From contig JAILWY010000016.1 in NCBI GenBank assembly GCA_022113835.1, positions 11,625,501-11,689,500 of the forward strand: a stretch of 64,000 nucleotides of DNA. Direction: 5' to 3'. The DNA comes from Atopsyche davidsoni (taxonomy: Eukaryota > Arthropoda > Insecta > Trichoptera > Hydrobiosidae). A model generated the notes under the pieces. It was not told where the DNA came from. It did no database searches and worked only from the letters and a program-made list of their open reading frames with translations. Shown in pieces: positions 10,461-21,989 of this stretch; the first letter of the stretch is position 1; each line of letters begins with the position of its first letter. Made by a program: the position numbers and the translations under genes.

Positions 10461-11918
10461 TATCAAATTATTTTTGTTGTGCCTCCATTGCCATATCATT
10501 TACAAGACCCTTTAAATGCTCAAAATATATAAAAATCAATATAGATTTAATGAAAATTATCAGATGCATATAAGTAAAAAAAATCCCATGTGAAGATTTG
10601 TAATGAAACTACCCCTAAAATGAAAATATAAAGCAAATAGCCGCTTTGCATAAAAAATTCATTCTTCAACAAATCCACATACAAAGACAACATAAAGCTC
10701 GTATTTTAAAAATATTCATATCTAGATTTTACGATTTAACCCGAGTTCTCGTGCTATTCACAGAGCCGGAATAAAACTTCGGAGGTTGTCTTGTCGCAGT
10801 CAGATGTTCCGGGCATTAAAATTTACTACCCTCGCATCTGTCCTTCTTTTTGATGATTAAAATCAGGGCCCTGCCTTCGGGGGTAGGCGGCGGCAAGGGA
10901 TGGAAAAATTACCAAGCTTTTGCGCAGAATTTTCCACTTAATTTAGTGAAAAGGGATTCGTAAAGTTGCGCGAGGTGTACGAGGGGTTTATCGCTGGTTT
11001 ACTGCCTACAAATGTTGCGATTCATTTACCAGCCCGTATAAAATGGGGCATTATAAGAATTGATAAAGGACTATCATGTAATATTTCATTTATTTTAAAT
11101 AAATCATCAATATAATGTAAAGAACCTTTACAATTACAGGTGTTTTGAAAATTCAAGAAAAAAAAATTTTTTCTCTGAACTGCACCAGTGTTAGACATTC
11201 AAAATAAACTGAATAAAAGTACACATGATAATGAATTTATTGTTTAAAAAATTACTACCACTCGATTAAATTAACCATGTTCTTATGTACTTAAAAATAT
11301 TTTCAAGTATTTTCAAAAGCATATTGCACAAAAAAAAATTATAATCAAGACATTATACTTCAAATTATATAATTAGATTTTAAGCATTAGTTCTGGTCGC
11401 AGGATAGACCAGCGGTTCACTTTGAAGAAGCAGGAAAAGGAAAAATTAAAGTCCAAATCAAAAACTCGGCAATTTTGAGTAAAAACTTTGGACAAAAATG
11501 TTAAAAAATTAAAAGAACTGTTGTAATTAAACTTCACTTAAGCCGAAGCTTCTTTAAAAGTTCGTACATAATTTAAATATTCATTTTAATTATTTTTCAT
11601 TATACAGCCTCGCAATGAATCCGAACTCGATAATACATTTAATATTTTTGTGCATAATTTAAAGTTATAGGGGAAAGCGAGAAACTACGCAATGTTTGTT
11701 ATAATTTTTGTCTTGCTGATGTTTGAATGACTTGAAAAACAATATATAATTATACAAACAATAGAAAAAACAATACTTATTGATGTTTTTTTATAAATTG
11801 TATTCTTTTAACAGCATTTTTTTTTTGCTCTGTGCTGACTTAAGACATAACACTCAATCCATCGTGATACACTTATATCGATAGATTAAGTACAATATAT
11901 TTATTATCGTATACACTT
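10461..11918. other. non-coding stretch with a GC-richer island at 10740-11040
   Basis: The island contains GATTAAAA-type and GGCGGCGGC-type patches typical of the other islands in this window and no supported frame. The remainder is plain AT-rich DNA. Confidence 0.4.
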
Positions 11919-12513
11919 AAGGCAGTTGCTTCCAGCCTTTTAATTGCCTCTGGTGTCCAACCGGACATTACCTGGCGAATTCGTGTCATTTAATTAATTT
12001 AATTGTCACTATATTTTTGTATGTCGAAAGTAGATCTTTTTACAGAGTATTGAAAAAACTATACATTATATTTACCTATTTTTTATTATTTAATTAACAT
12101 CAATTTTCAGGGTAAAATAAAATCTTGAAGATGTTGAAAAATTGTATAAAATGACGACTTTTCAAAACCAAAGTGAGTTAAAGATTTTTTTTTTTTAATT
12201 TTAAAAATAATATATCGCACATGGTTTATATTTAATCTTTTAATTCCAATTGATAAAAAGACTTTTAAATGTTTAGGACTCTCGGAAAAGGGACATGACG
12301 AATCTCCAAATTCCTACACTTCAATCGAAAAAACACATATTTATCATATTAATAGTAAATTTATAAGAAATAAAAATATATTCTTTTCGGAAAAAGAGAT
12401 GTATCTAACTTTTTGCATTTAAATTTTGTTGAGTGGTGTAATCGATTTTTCGCAAAACGCACCAGAAAATGGTCAAAAAAACTCTATTATGAGACCTAGA
12501 CCCTTAATGTAGT
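11919..12513 (+). repeat. repeat family C, nearly complete copy
   Basis: It begins AAGGCAGTTGCTTC, runs through GCCTCTGGTGTCCAACCGGAC and TACCTGGCGAATTCGTGTC, and ends at about GAGACCTAGACCCTT. Other copies lie at 19016-19455 (internally deleted), 14577-14950 (reverse, diverged) and 63621 to the window end. I see no terminal inverted repeats, no poly(A) tail and no tRNA promoter boxes, so the class is unknown. Confidence 0.75.
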
Positions 12514-14576
12514 GGTTTTATTTTTATATAGATCATCTGTTATTCAAAAACGACTCCGTATATATATTTTTTAAGTTGACATTAATAGCAAATCCTAGCA
12601 ATAATATTTCATGAAAATCTAGAATGTTAAGGTTTAAAGGGTGTGGCGTCCAGTTGACCTGAAACGACTCTCACAAAAATAAAAAAATGATATTATTTTA
12701 TTACACATCTCTCTGTGCTAAGTTTCGGCCATTTGTCTGTGTATAATATAACGAGCCAGCCTCTGTCTGAGCCTCTCGGGTCAAATATAATTAATCAATG
12801 ATACTGCGGGAGCTTCAACTTTATCTCCAATCAGATTTATGCCAGGCGCCATGGCAAGAAGGGCAATATACCATGACGGTTTGACGTTTAATCACCTTCT
12901 CCATGTCCCATTGTTGCCATAAATAATAAACCAGAATATATGTGCGTACAGGGTGGCTCACGTGGGTGGTGCCATCGGACTGGCATAAAATTATAAATAA
13001 ATTTAATTAAATTTAAAAAAAAATTGAAATATACTTAGTACGTAGTTGAATTTCACCATGATATTAGTCTCTCACAGAAACTCTCAAAAATAAATTGAAA
13101 TAATCATTTTTTTAACGATTTCATTAAAAGTTTTGTTTTGTGTAGAGGCTTTTGGTAGAACTTCGGGAAAAAGCATTAAAAGTTGAACCTAACCTTACCA
13201 TAATCGTTTGCGGATCTTCAAAATCATTTAATTTATCTGTCTTGGATTTAAAATTTATCGATTCAACAACTATTTCGACAATTACTATTGGTAATAAAAT
13301 ATTGTTTTGTGTATAAGGACTGAGTTTTAATACCCTTTTTGGTGTTATCATTAATTCAATCAAAATTGACGAAATATTTTAATTAATTTGATGAATTTTT
13401 TGACGTGTTTATTATTTCTTTATTTATGCATTCAAATATAAATATTATTATTCTCAAATTGTGTGCGTTTGTATTTTAAATCATATCTACAAATAACGAT
13501 GCTTTATTGCTATTTATAAATGTCAGAAAATATTTCTAAAGTATTTCAATGGAATTCCTGCAATATTATTTCCGCTTAGCAAGAAAATTATGGAATCCTA
13601 CATCAAAGGAATTTATTGATCAAATTATTTCTCAGACATAATTATTCACGGATATTTGTAAATTGATCTTTAAGCTATTTTTAAAAAACTGTAATTTATA
13701 TATTCATTAAAAAAAAATCTGTATTTGCTTAGTACGAATTTGACTTTCTAATAAACGTAAACCAGTTATTAGGCAAATATGTTTTTTTTTTTACATGCAA
13801 CCATCGCGCTATTTGCTGGCGTTTATTTCATGGATAAAAGGCTTGAATGATATAATATGAATAGTCATCGCAGATCATCCTGTATAGTGCTGGGATTTGA
13901 CATGAGCCGGGAAGACGGAGTCAGTTGTCAAGTTTCTAAGGAATCGCTTTATATAGGGACTCAGTAACGACTTTGCTGATTACCGAGCTGGCATAGTTAT
14001 TCCGTTCTAAAGAAACTTGATACAAAGTTTTAATTCAACTGTAATCTAGTTTAAACAAGAACCACTGATGACGTCATACGCAAACTTCATTATTTAGTTT
14101 GGCTTGTATTCAGCGCAAGCATTTCGATTTGAATTAAACGCGAGCAAACAAAATATCGCAACAAAACTATATTTATACGAAAAAGTATAATTATACAAGA
14201 ATTAAACTGTTTTATATTATAATTATATTCAAAGATATACAGACATATATTACTTATAATTTATACGATACTTTTCAGCGCCTGGCATTATTTTTTCGAG
14301 CATATGAATAAAGTCGTCTATACACGCTGCGACAACAATGGCGTCCTCTTTTTGAATGTTCAATTTGACAAAGTCATAAAAATTACCCAAAATAATGGGA
14401 CGCCATTGTATAATGTCTAAGTTGAGTCGGCCAGCTTATGAAATCAAAATTTAAAATATATTAAATGAAAGCCAGCAAAAGATTGTTTTTTTGCTGAGCA
14501 GACAGTATCAGAATTAATGATACTAATAAAATAATGTTTATTTAGTATAAATTACAAAATAACGTTCAATTAAAAT
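12514..14576. other. non-coding stretch, nothing recognised
   Basis: AT-rich DNA. A mildly GC-richer patch at 12760-12980 has CAGGGTGGCTCACGTGGGTGG near its end. A 79-codon minus-strand frame at 13124-13363 shows no domain. Confidence 0.4.
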
Positions 14577-14950
14577 ATTTGAGACCTTTGATGGGTCCAT
14601 TTTCGAGTTTTTTGTTAATTTTAGAAAATATTTTGCGAAAAATCTACCGTTCCAAAAGTTAGATACATTTCTTCTTCTAAATATATGTTTTTTTATATTG
14701 TAATAAATTTACTTTTATTATGATAAATATGTGTTTTCCCTGTAGAAGTTTAGGCATTCGGAAATTATTACGACTGACGGATCTAGAACCCTAAGCATTT
14801 AGGTGTCTTTTTTTTTATTAGAATTAAAAGATTACATGGTAAATTATTTGTCAAAAAAAAATTAAAAAAATTAAAACTTTGAACAAATTTTGGTTTTGAA
14901 AAATTGTCTTCAAGATTTTATTTAACCTTGAAAAAGGACATTTAAAAATT
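14577..14950 (-). repeat. repeat family C, diverged reverse copy
   Basis: Read on the minus strand it follows the right two-thirds of family C: the AAATCTTGAAGA-type block, the TTAGGGTTCTAGA-type block, ATAAACATATATTT and the CGAAAAATGGACCC-type end. It is shorter and much more diverged than the copies at 11.9, 19.0 and 63.6 kb, so it is the oldest copy here. Confidence 0.6.
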
Positions 14951-15289
14951 ATAAAATAAAATTTTTCAAGATAGAAAATTATAATTAAATATTTTCAAAT
15001 GAAAACGCTCGTTTTGATACAATAAAGTATTGAAATCGATAATACACTGTCTTTCTCAGCACACAGTATTATACTCAAAGCTAAAAATTGTGTTCTTTGT
15101 ATTCAGTATAAGTAAAATAATATATTTTTTAAAAATGCTTAAATAAATATTGCACCAACTGTTACAAAGTTGATTTTCCGCTGAGCATCAGAAGCAATGT
15201 TACAAATTGTAAATAACACACTCGACTATCGAAATTTCGGTACAAATAGAAATAGACTGCCGACGATAAGATAAATCCGCTAACAGACT

Positions 15290-15540
15290 CGCGAAATAAA
15301 TTGCGCTCACCCAAAACATCCGAACGCGCGGATAAATGCGAGCGGATCTTACTTTATACGCGGGGGGGGGGCTCGAATCGCGACACACTGCACCGGTTTT
15401 AATCCCGGATAACCCTTATTTAGTGGCGCCCGTCGCCATTTTTAATCCCGGCTCGCGCGGAACTCATATCTTACCCGGCGCAGTTGCATCCGCTAGAAGC
15501 TGGCCGTTAACACGTGCATTCAAATAGAGTTTTATAGTAT
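15290..15540. promoter_or_regulatory. GC-rich island
   Basis: A CpG-rich patch with a ten-G run near 15361-15371, TTTTAATCCCGG occurring twice, and GTCGCCATTTTT, which carries the GCCAT core of PHO/YY1 sites. A 63-codon plus-strand frame crosses it without recognisable domains. The regulatory role is inference from composition and motifs. Confidence 0.28.
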
Positions 15541-15599
15541 ATGCACACCAGCGGCGAACGCGGATATTTGAGGGAATTTATAGTTAATATTTGAAATCC

Positions 15600-15790
15600 T
15601 TATTTTTTGTATTATTGATTTTTGTGAAGACCGTCTCACAGGAAGTAATAATAATTAAGTACATTTTTTCAAATATTGAAAATTGATTAAAGAAACTCTT
15701 AGAAAAGTAAAATCGTGATTTGTGGGGGATTTGAACCCACATCACCAAGCTTACATGGCCGGTGCATTACAAATTATACCAACGAATCAC
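15600..15790 (-). mobile_element. tRNA-headed SINE, copy 1
   Basis: On the minus strand the head (15715-15790, 76 nt) reads as a tRNA-like unit: GTGATT at the start and AATCAC at the end can pair as an acceptor stem, TGGTATAATT is box-A-like, and GTGGGTTCAAATCCC is a good T-arm with box B. The body follows (CTAAGAGTTTCTTTAATC, AAAATGTACTTAAT) and ends with GTGAGACGGTCTTCAC and a run of ATAATA-type tail. Part of the body found in other copies is missing. It forms an inverted pair with the head at 16002-16077. Confidence 0.65.
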
Positions 15791-16001
15791 TAGTACTTAG
15801 CAAGAATTTTTAACAATCACATCCTATAATTAAATATTATGTGACTTGCAATACTAGACCCAAAGTACTGAGTGAAGCATTTTAATCCGATCTGGATATT
15901 ATTATTTTTACACAATGCAAGTCACACAATATTTAATTGGCATAATAAGTACGTTGTTTCACTTATAGGATATGATTGTTAAAAATTTTTGCTTAGTACT
16001 G

Positions 16002-16077
16002 GTGATTCGTTGGTATAATTGGTAATGCACCGGCCATGTAAGCTTGGGGATGTGAGTTCAAATCACACACAAATCCC
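16002..16077 (+). repeat. tRNA-like SINE head, inverted partner
   Basis: A 76-nt tRNA-like unit almost identical to the minus-strand head at 15715-15790: GTGATTCGTTGGTATAATT, GCACCGGCCATGTAAGCTT and GTGAGTTCAAATCAC. The last bases (AAATCCC) no longer pair with the first. The SINE body does not follow. The sequence just upstream (ATAGGATATGATTGTTAAAA) also recurs, inverted, beside the first head and at 39.67 kb, so the repeat unit extends beyond the tRNA part. Confidence 0.6.
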
Positions 16078-16349
16078 GATGAAACCGGTTCGGGGCACAT
16101 CGGTTGGATGGATATATAGATATATAATCGCCGTGGACGATTTCATGTAATCTTTCTTTGTTACTCTTTTAGATGTGTATTGGTTGTAGGATGGTGTATG
16201 GTTGAAAATCAGAAGGCTGGCGAAATATTTTGCGTATTTGGAATATATTTTATATAACTACACGAGATGGAAACATAATTAGTTATTGCTTTGATGCCAC
16301 GAGGTCTCTCTGGCAAGAGAAAATATTGTAAAAAATTTAAAAAACACTT

Positions 16350-16391
16350 ACAAAACAGAAAGCTTGAATAAAATTTGCAAGCTTTGTTTTC
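16350..16391. repeat. short imperfect palindrome
   Basis: AAAACAGAAAGCTTG and CAAGCTTTGTTTT face each other across about 10 nt. This could form a small hairpin. No function is evident. Confidence 0.4.
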
Positions 16392-18915
16392 AAATGCACT
16401 GATGTGTGATGTTAAACGTTATATCAAAAATAAATTCTGAATTTGTTAATACTTTATCTTGTTACATGTATATGTTTCAGTTATAATAAAGGTACCACTG
16501 GTTATCTTTATATTACTTTGAAATAATACCTTTACACGTTTCACGTGTCTTAACGTATATATGTATACTTATAAATAATTTAAAAACACGGGCACTACAA
16601 GTAGAATACATTCTCTTGCTTTTAGATACACTCCACTAAATGTTTGTAGATTTTATTGGGATCCGTGGAAGGGCGTACTTCCGTGAATGTATCTATGTTT
16701 TGGTATCGGTACAGTACTTTCTAAGCGTTTTGTGTCTTCGCCTCCTATTTTTTCCACTTTATTTCGATCTAATAAAATGTAAATTCAAACTAACTCATCG
16801 TGCCTCAGGGAATGCAGATCGGGTCCGCACTGGAACATCCACGAGAACATGGACCACTATTGAATAACAAACTATCAGATTTATTCAGACTTGTGATAAA
16901 AAACGATCGTTTACAAAAAATATCCAAATCTTCAAGCCATTTTAGCAACTCATATTTGCTGTATTAATGTGAACCGTTATTCATTTAACATTTTATATTT
17001 GTTACCGATACTAAGCTATCCTAAAAGTTCACTTGAGTTAAAGAGACAAAAAACGCTATAAGCTTATAAGTGTATAAAAGCAGATCTATTGAATATACAA
17101 AAATCAGCAAAGTGTACTTTGTTTGTTTTTTCACTCTGTCCTTATCTACCGTAAAATATACACTAATATATTTGGTTATCACAATACAATTGCATGGATG
17201 TATTGTGACTCAAGAATCACTACAAGGTATTTTGTCTATTTCATCACCTTTTCCTAACCTACGTTAAAAACACCCCGAAACTAACATTACAACGATGTGT
17301 ATGCGGATTATAAAAAAAATACACCTGACCTAACCCATAAAAAACAAATGTATTGTTTTTACCATTAGGTAAACAGAATAAGCTTGTATGGATGCAAATG
17401 CGGATCTATTGAATATTCAAGAATCACCAGCGTGTATGTTGTTTGTTCCCCACTCCGGCCCTGTGTATCGTTTTCCACCTGAAAGGCAGGTGGGTGCTCG
17501 GAATATCATTACAAACAAATTTGTTTATTCCGCACTGCCAAGGTTCGCCTACTCCCTTTGCCGAGTTCGGTTTGATATTTCGTTAAAGTGATTTCTATTT
17601 TATGGAATATTTTTATGTACCCCGCCGCGGAAACAATATTACGACAACTGAGGGTTGAAGGGTTGTTTCGTATTTATTGAAAATAATATTCATATCTTTG
17701 GTGAATATCTCGTTGAAGCTATTATTTTTTTTTATTAAATTGCAAGAAAATCGAATATGCTTAAATACAACGTTACCGATGAAACAAGCGTTCACATTGA
17801 AATGTTTATTTGATAATGATTTAGCATCAAATATTGTATAGTTTTTCAATAAAATGTCCCAAAAACATGACGAATTTAAGTTTATAAATGAATCAGTGTT
17901 GTTGCCTTGAAAATGTGAAGTTGGGTGAGTTTTGGGCATTTATAATAAATTGGATTGAATGAGCGTTAGTTACTTGCAGGAGAACCGTCGATACATGTTA
18001 TTAGCTGATGTCACTATTGAAAATATGATATTTTAAATTAAAATACACTGTTTATCCATTATAAAGATCATTATCTCAGAACTGTAAAATATTTTGTCAC
18101 CATATAATATCACACGTAAACACTTTTGCGCCCAGTAGATAATATTTTTTTATTGCTTCCATATTTTTTTTCAAGCACAAGTATTTTTTATGTAAACAAA
18201 AAATATTTATACAATAATTACTTAAACATGTTTGAAATATTTTTTAGTACGCAACACAAACTTCGCAGTTTTACTTGCGCGGGCGTTCAAGTGTTTTCTG
18301 GTAAAAAGGATTAAGTAATTTCGGTAATAAATATCGCCAACAGACTCGCGGGCAGATTTATCTGACCGGGCAGGCTCCCAATACGCACCCCGGAATGGAA
18401 AAACTTCCCCCCATTACATGGGGATGGATGTGTTTTTCAGGAGCCGCGATTAAAACCGCACCGATAAAAATGTCGATAGCCATTGAAATCGCGTGCCTCG
18501 CTCGCGTGTCGTACGTTTTTGTCCAAATTATTTTTATTTGCGTACACAAACCTAATTTTTATTTTTGATGCATAAAAAGTTCAAGTTTTCTTGTTCCTTG
18601 TCGAATATTTTGTATAATTCAAGTGAATGCATAATGTGACACAAATATAGAGTGTCATTAAAATCGGAAAATTCCTTTGCATATCTCATGATCGTATGTA
18701 TATTTCCTGCTTTTTTTTAAAATTTTGATTATATAATTTAAATTCAGCTGGAGAAGCTCTTAAATGACGAAAGGGCTCATAAAAAAAATGTTCGTAGTTT
18801 CAATAGGTTAATAGTTGTATTAGTGAAGCCTTAGAAACATTGGATGAGAAGAAAACTCCTAACCGTATACAATTTATTTACGTAAACGTATGTTAAAGTA
18901 ATCGATATTTTTGGC
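16392..18915. other. non-coding stretch with a local duplication and a GC island
   Basis: No supported gene. Two related segments at about 17060-17150 and 17380-17470 share GATCTATTGAATAT, CAAGAATCA or its variant, and TTTGTTTGTT, and look like an old direct duplication. A GC-richer island lies at 18330-18500. A 108-codon minus-strand frame at 17613-17939 has no recognisable domain. Confidence 0.4.
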
Positions 18916-18919
18916 AGAG

Positions 18920-19015
18920 AGTACATGGTGGAATTCTATTTTAATATGTTAAATAAAATACTTTAGTGATTTTTTATTAGTGACCGGTTTCGCTAACTTT
19001 TCACGTTGGCCTTAT
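18920..19015 (-). repeat. repeat family B, truncated copy
   Basis: On the minus strand it reads GGCCAACGTGAAAAGTTAGC, then GAAACCGGTCACTAAT and the family tail toward 18920. The 5' side of the hammerhead-like core is cut off at about 19015, exactly where repeat family C begins. The stem II pair is GGCCAAC with GTTAGC, one mismatch. Confidence 0.65.
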
Positions 19016-19455
19016 GGCAGTTGCTTCTTGCCTTTTAATTGCCTCTGGTGTCCAACCGGACACCAGAGGCAGTCCATTACCTGGCGAAATCGTGTCATTT
19101 AATTAATTTAATTGTCACTTTATTTTTTTTATTTCGAAAGTTTTTAATTTATAAGACGCACATGGATTATATTTAATTTATTAATTCCGATTGAAAAATA
19201 GACTTTTAAATGTTTAGGATTCTTGGAAAATGTACCGGACGAATCTCCAAATTCCTACACTTCAATCGGAAAAACACATATTTATCATATTAATAGTAAA
19301 TTTATAAGAAATAAAAATATATTGTATTCGGAAGAAGAGATTTATCAAACTTTTTGCATTTTATTTGTTTTGATTGGTGCAGTCGATTTTTCGGAAAACG
19401 GACTAGAAAATGATCAAAAAAACTCGATTATGGGACCTAGACCCTTATCGAACTG
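19016..19455 (+). repeat. repeat family C, internally deleted copy with hairpin insertion
   Basis: It starts GGCAGTTGCTTCTTGCC and ends GGGACCTAGACCCTTAT. About 150 bp found in the 11.9-kb copy are missing after CGAAAG near 19140. At 19041-19070 it carries a 13-bp perfect hairpin absent from other copies. The 3' half is open for 77 codons (19223-19456), and similar residues can be read with frameshifts in the 11.9-kb copy, so the family may once have coded, but no domain is recognised. Confidence 0.7.
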
Positions 19456-19545
19456 AGTGAATTTCACGATGTTATGTCATGCTAATATAAATTAATTTAT
19501 AATGTCCAAACTAGCATATCTGACAGTGTGAAAGTTTGACTGGTT

Positions 19546-19570
19546 CGGTTAGGTTGGGTTAGGTTAGGTA
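19546..19570 (+). repeat. short interstitial TTAGG-like repeat
   Basis: GGTTAGGTTGGGTTAGG followed by TTAGGTAGG. These are degenerate insect telomere units, with no sign of a chromosome end. Confidence 0.6.
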
Positions 19571-19694
19571 GGCGAAACATCCCGCTGTAGAGCGCACCCG
19601 GCAGGACGTCTCACGGCATTAATAAAAACATTGTGAAGTTCGCGAGACCTCGAGAGATTCGCAAGACAAACTTTTAATTAACGATGCTGCCACA

Positions 19695-19760
19695 TCACTC
19701 AAGCCAGCGGTTCCTCAACGTGCGGTCCCGGGGACTGACAGACCCTCACCCCTCCTCTCA
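19695..19760 (+). repeat. possible hAT-type element end
   Basis: CAGCGGTTCCTCAACGTGCG followed by GTCCCGGGG resembles the CAGTGGTTCTCAACC-type ends of hAT elements. No matching right end was found, so this is a weak call. Confidence 0.25.
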
Positions 19761-21699
19761 ACCAACACCTCTTCTTTGTTCCAATAATAACTCTAAAGCA
19801 CAATGTCTCCACTGAATTGATAAATCATTCATTTTCCATTTTCCACACTCATAAATACAGGGTAGAAACATATAAAAGCATATTAATATGAATTGGTTTT
19901 TTTATTCTGAAAAGGATTCCAAGTGTTTAACACCTCTGCTGGTATATCTTGAAATAATATTCAGTGAAATAATGTTGTTTCAACCCTTAACGCAATATTC
20001 ATTACCATTCAAAAACAAAGTATCCATTAAAACTTAATCATCTGTTATAAGTACGACTCGAGTTAAAAACAACAAAACACAACTACAGAAAATTATTTTG
20101 ATTGACTCTCGCTTGAAGCCGTTAATCTGTCTTTGTGTTCGTTACTCTGTTAAATTAATTTAATTTAATCCAATTAAATACATAAGCACCGGAAAATTAT
20201 CTTACTGAAACGAAAAAGTTCTACATTAAAAATAAAACAAAGTGTGTATTAAATTCACGAAGCATTGTCAAATCTAAAATAACTTTAATTTGATTGACAA
20301 AAATTTTTGTCAAATCAAATGTCTGCAATATTTTTTAAAATCTTTTACAATAATTTTTATCTGTCTGATTAAACTATTTTTTTTTTCTATAATGCGTAAT
20401 ATTTTATTCTGATATTATAAATATTTTCTGGAAAAATTAAATCATAATTTAAGTTTAAAATAATTAATAAAAAGTAATTGTATTTGCAGGAAATACATTT
20501 TATGCTCATCTATCCTATTGGTCTTAAAACTTTGTATAAATAAATAATAACATTGTTTTTTATTGAAATTGTTTTGTTTTATATATAATAAAAATAAAAA
20601 AAGTCTTAATGGGCTTTATTTATGCTAGCGAGATTCTAGTGATCTTATGTCTACGTAAGAATCGAAAAAACAGTAACAAATATATTATAATTGTAGTTGT
20701 ATACTAAATAAATATATAGTAGTTTTACAATATTTATATTGCCCAATGTTTCAATTTATCGATTTTAACAATTTAATCATTTATTTTGTGTAATAATATG
20801 AAATACAGAAAGCACCCTTAATTTTTAAAAGCCTCATACGACTTAGTTTTTAACAACCCGTCCCTAAAGCTCTTTCTGCAAAATTGTTTTTAGTTGTTTG
20901 GCGTCTGTCGTCTACCCTTAATTATAAAGTTAATTCTATAAAGATTATACGTAGAATTAATGTTGCCATTGTTTTCCGTGTGTTTGTTTGTTTTATTCAT
21001 TTAGAACATTATTAAGGGCCATGTATGAGTTGAAATATTAACAACGACGAATACTTGTTTTGTAACTTAGTTTCACTATTCAAAGCCAAGAGATACTCTG
21101 CTAAGTAATTTAATGCGGAATGTGTAAAATACGCGTTGAATTAATATAAATATATTAATTCAACGCCTGAAATAGTAAACACAGTACTTTAAGTTTATTA
21201 ACAAGTTTGAGATACAAAAATACTATATAAATATATATATATATATAATTGTCTGACTCATAATCAACGCTGCAGATTGACGTCTGGATGAAGGGCCCAT
21301 AAATATAAGCACCGGCTAGATAAAATCATCCGGAACGTAAAGCTAAGCAATTGCCTATAAAAAAAGTTCAAATGCATTTCAAAGAAAAAGGCTGTAAGCA
21401 GTAAGTTTGCCATCAGGCCGGTGCTTAATAGTGAAAAGTTTAATTAAAAAATGTCCCAATTACACTTCAAATAAGCCACTTCAGGGATGCGCTTCAAAAG
21501 GAGCTTTCGTCCCCGTGGCTTTTATTTCTACTGATAAATGTTTAATTCGAGCTTTTTGCTTGGCAACTTAGAACGGCTATTGCCAACTTTCAATTTGAAA
21601 CAAAGACTTATTTTTGTTTGTCTCGCCCCCTATTAGTTGTTCAGAATCGAATAACTTTATTCAAAGGACATAACGATCTTTCCCTTTTCACATATAACA
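19761..21699. other. AT-rich non-coding stretch with two small palindromes
   Basis: No gene seen. At 20288-20320 ATTTGATTGACAAAAA faces its near-complement. At 21133-21166 there is a perfect palindrome, listed separately. A GC-richer island lies at about 21280-21540. Confidence 0.4.
21133..21166. repeat. perfect 34-nt palindrome
   Basis: GCGTTGAATTAATATA, two bases, then its exact complement. It could extrude as a cruciform or form a 16-bp hairpin. It is too short and AT-rich to be a microRNA precursor. Confidence 0.8.
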
Positions 21700-21709
21700 T
21701 ATACAATTA

Positions 21710-21741
<32 letters not shown>
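21700..21741. repeat. TA microsatellite
   Basis: An uninterrupted run of TA dinucleotides of about 26 bp, with shorter runs on its left. A similar short run lies at 21224-21247. Confidence 0.85.
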
Positions 21742-21742
<1 letters not shown>

Positions 21743-21821
21743 CATATAGCCCAAAAATACACAAATATGTACTTACAATATTTATAGCACCACAGGGAAA
21801 AAATAGTTGATATCGATGTAG

Positions 21822-21842
21822 ACTCACCTGGAAAAAAGAAAA
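21822..21842 (-). other. candidate recursive splice site (ratchet point) 1
   Basis: On the minus strand a 12-nt pyrimidine tract (TTTTCTTTTTTC, 21842-21831) and CAG (21830-21828) are followed directly by GTGAGT (21827-21822). Both halves are close to the ideal insect acceptor and donor, and no exon lies between them. This is the form of a ratchet point that lets a long intron be removed in steps. It lies about 37 kb downstream of the exon candidate at 59152-59215 on the same strand. Use in splicing is inferred, not shown. Confidence 0.45.
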
Positions 21843-21989
21843 TATGCGTTTAGTAACATTTCATAATAATTCATAAATTTAAGCAGTACATAAAATGAAT
21901 ATAATGATATAAATAATACATTTTTAAAACCTAATAATAATTTTTATTTTTCTTGTTGAGGGACAAGGCATTTGATTGGTGAAGATCCA

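Noticed and set aside
15715..15790. Functional tRNA gene
   Set aside because: The D-arm and anticodon stem do not pair well, and the unit repeats with a shared non-tRNA body, which fits a SINE head.
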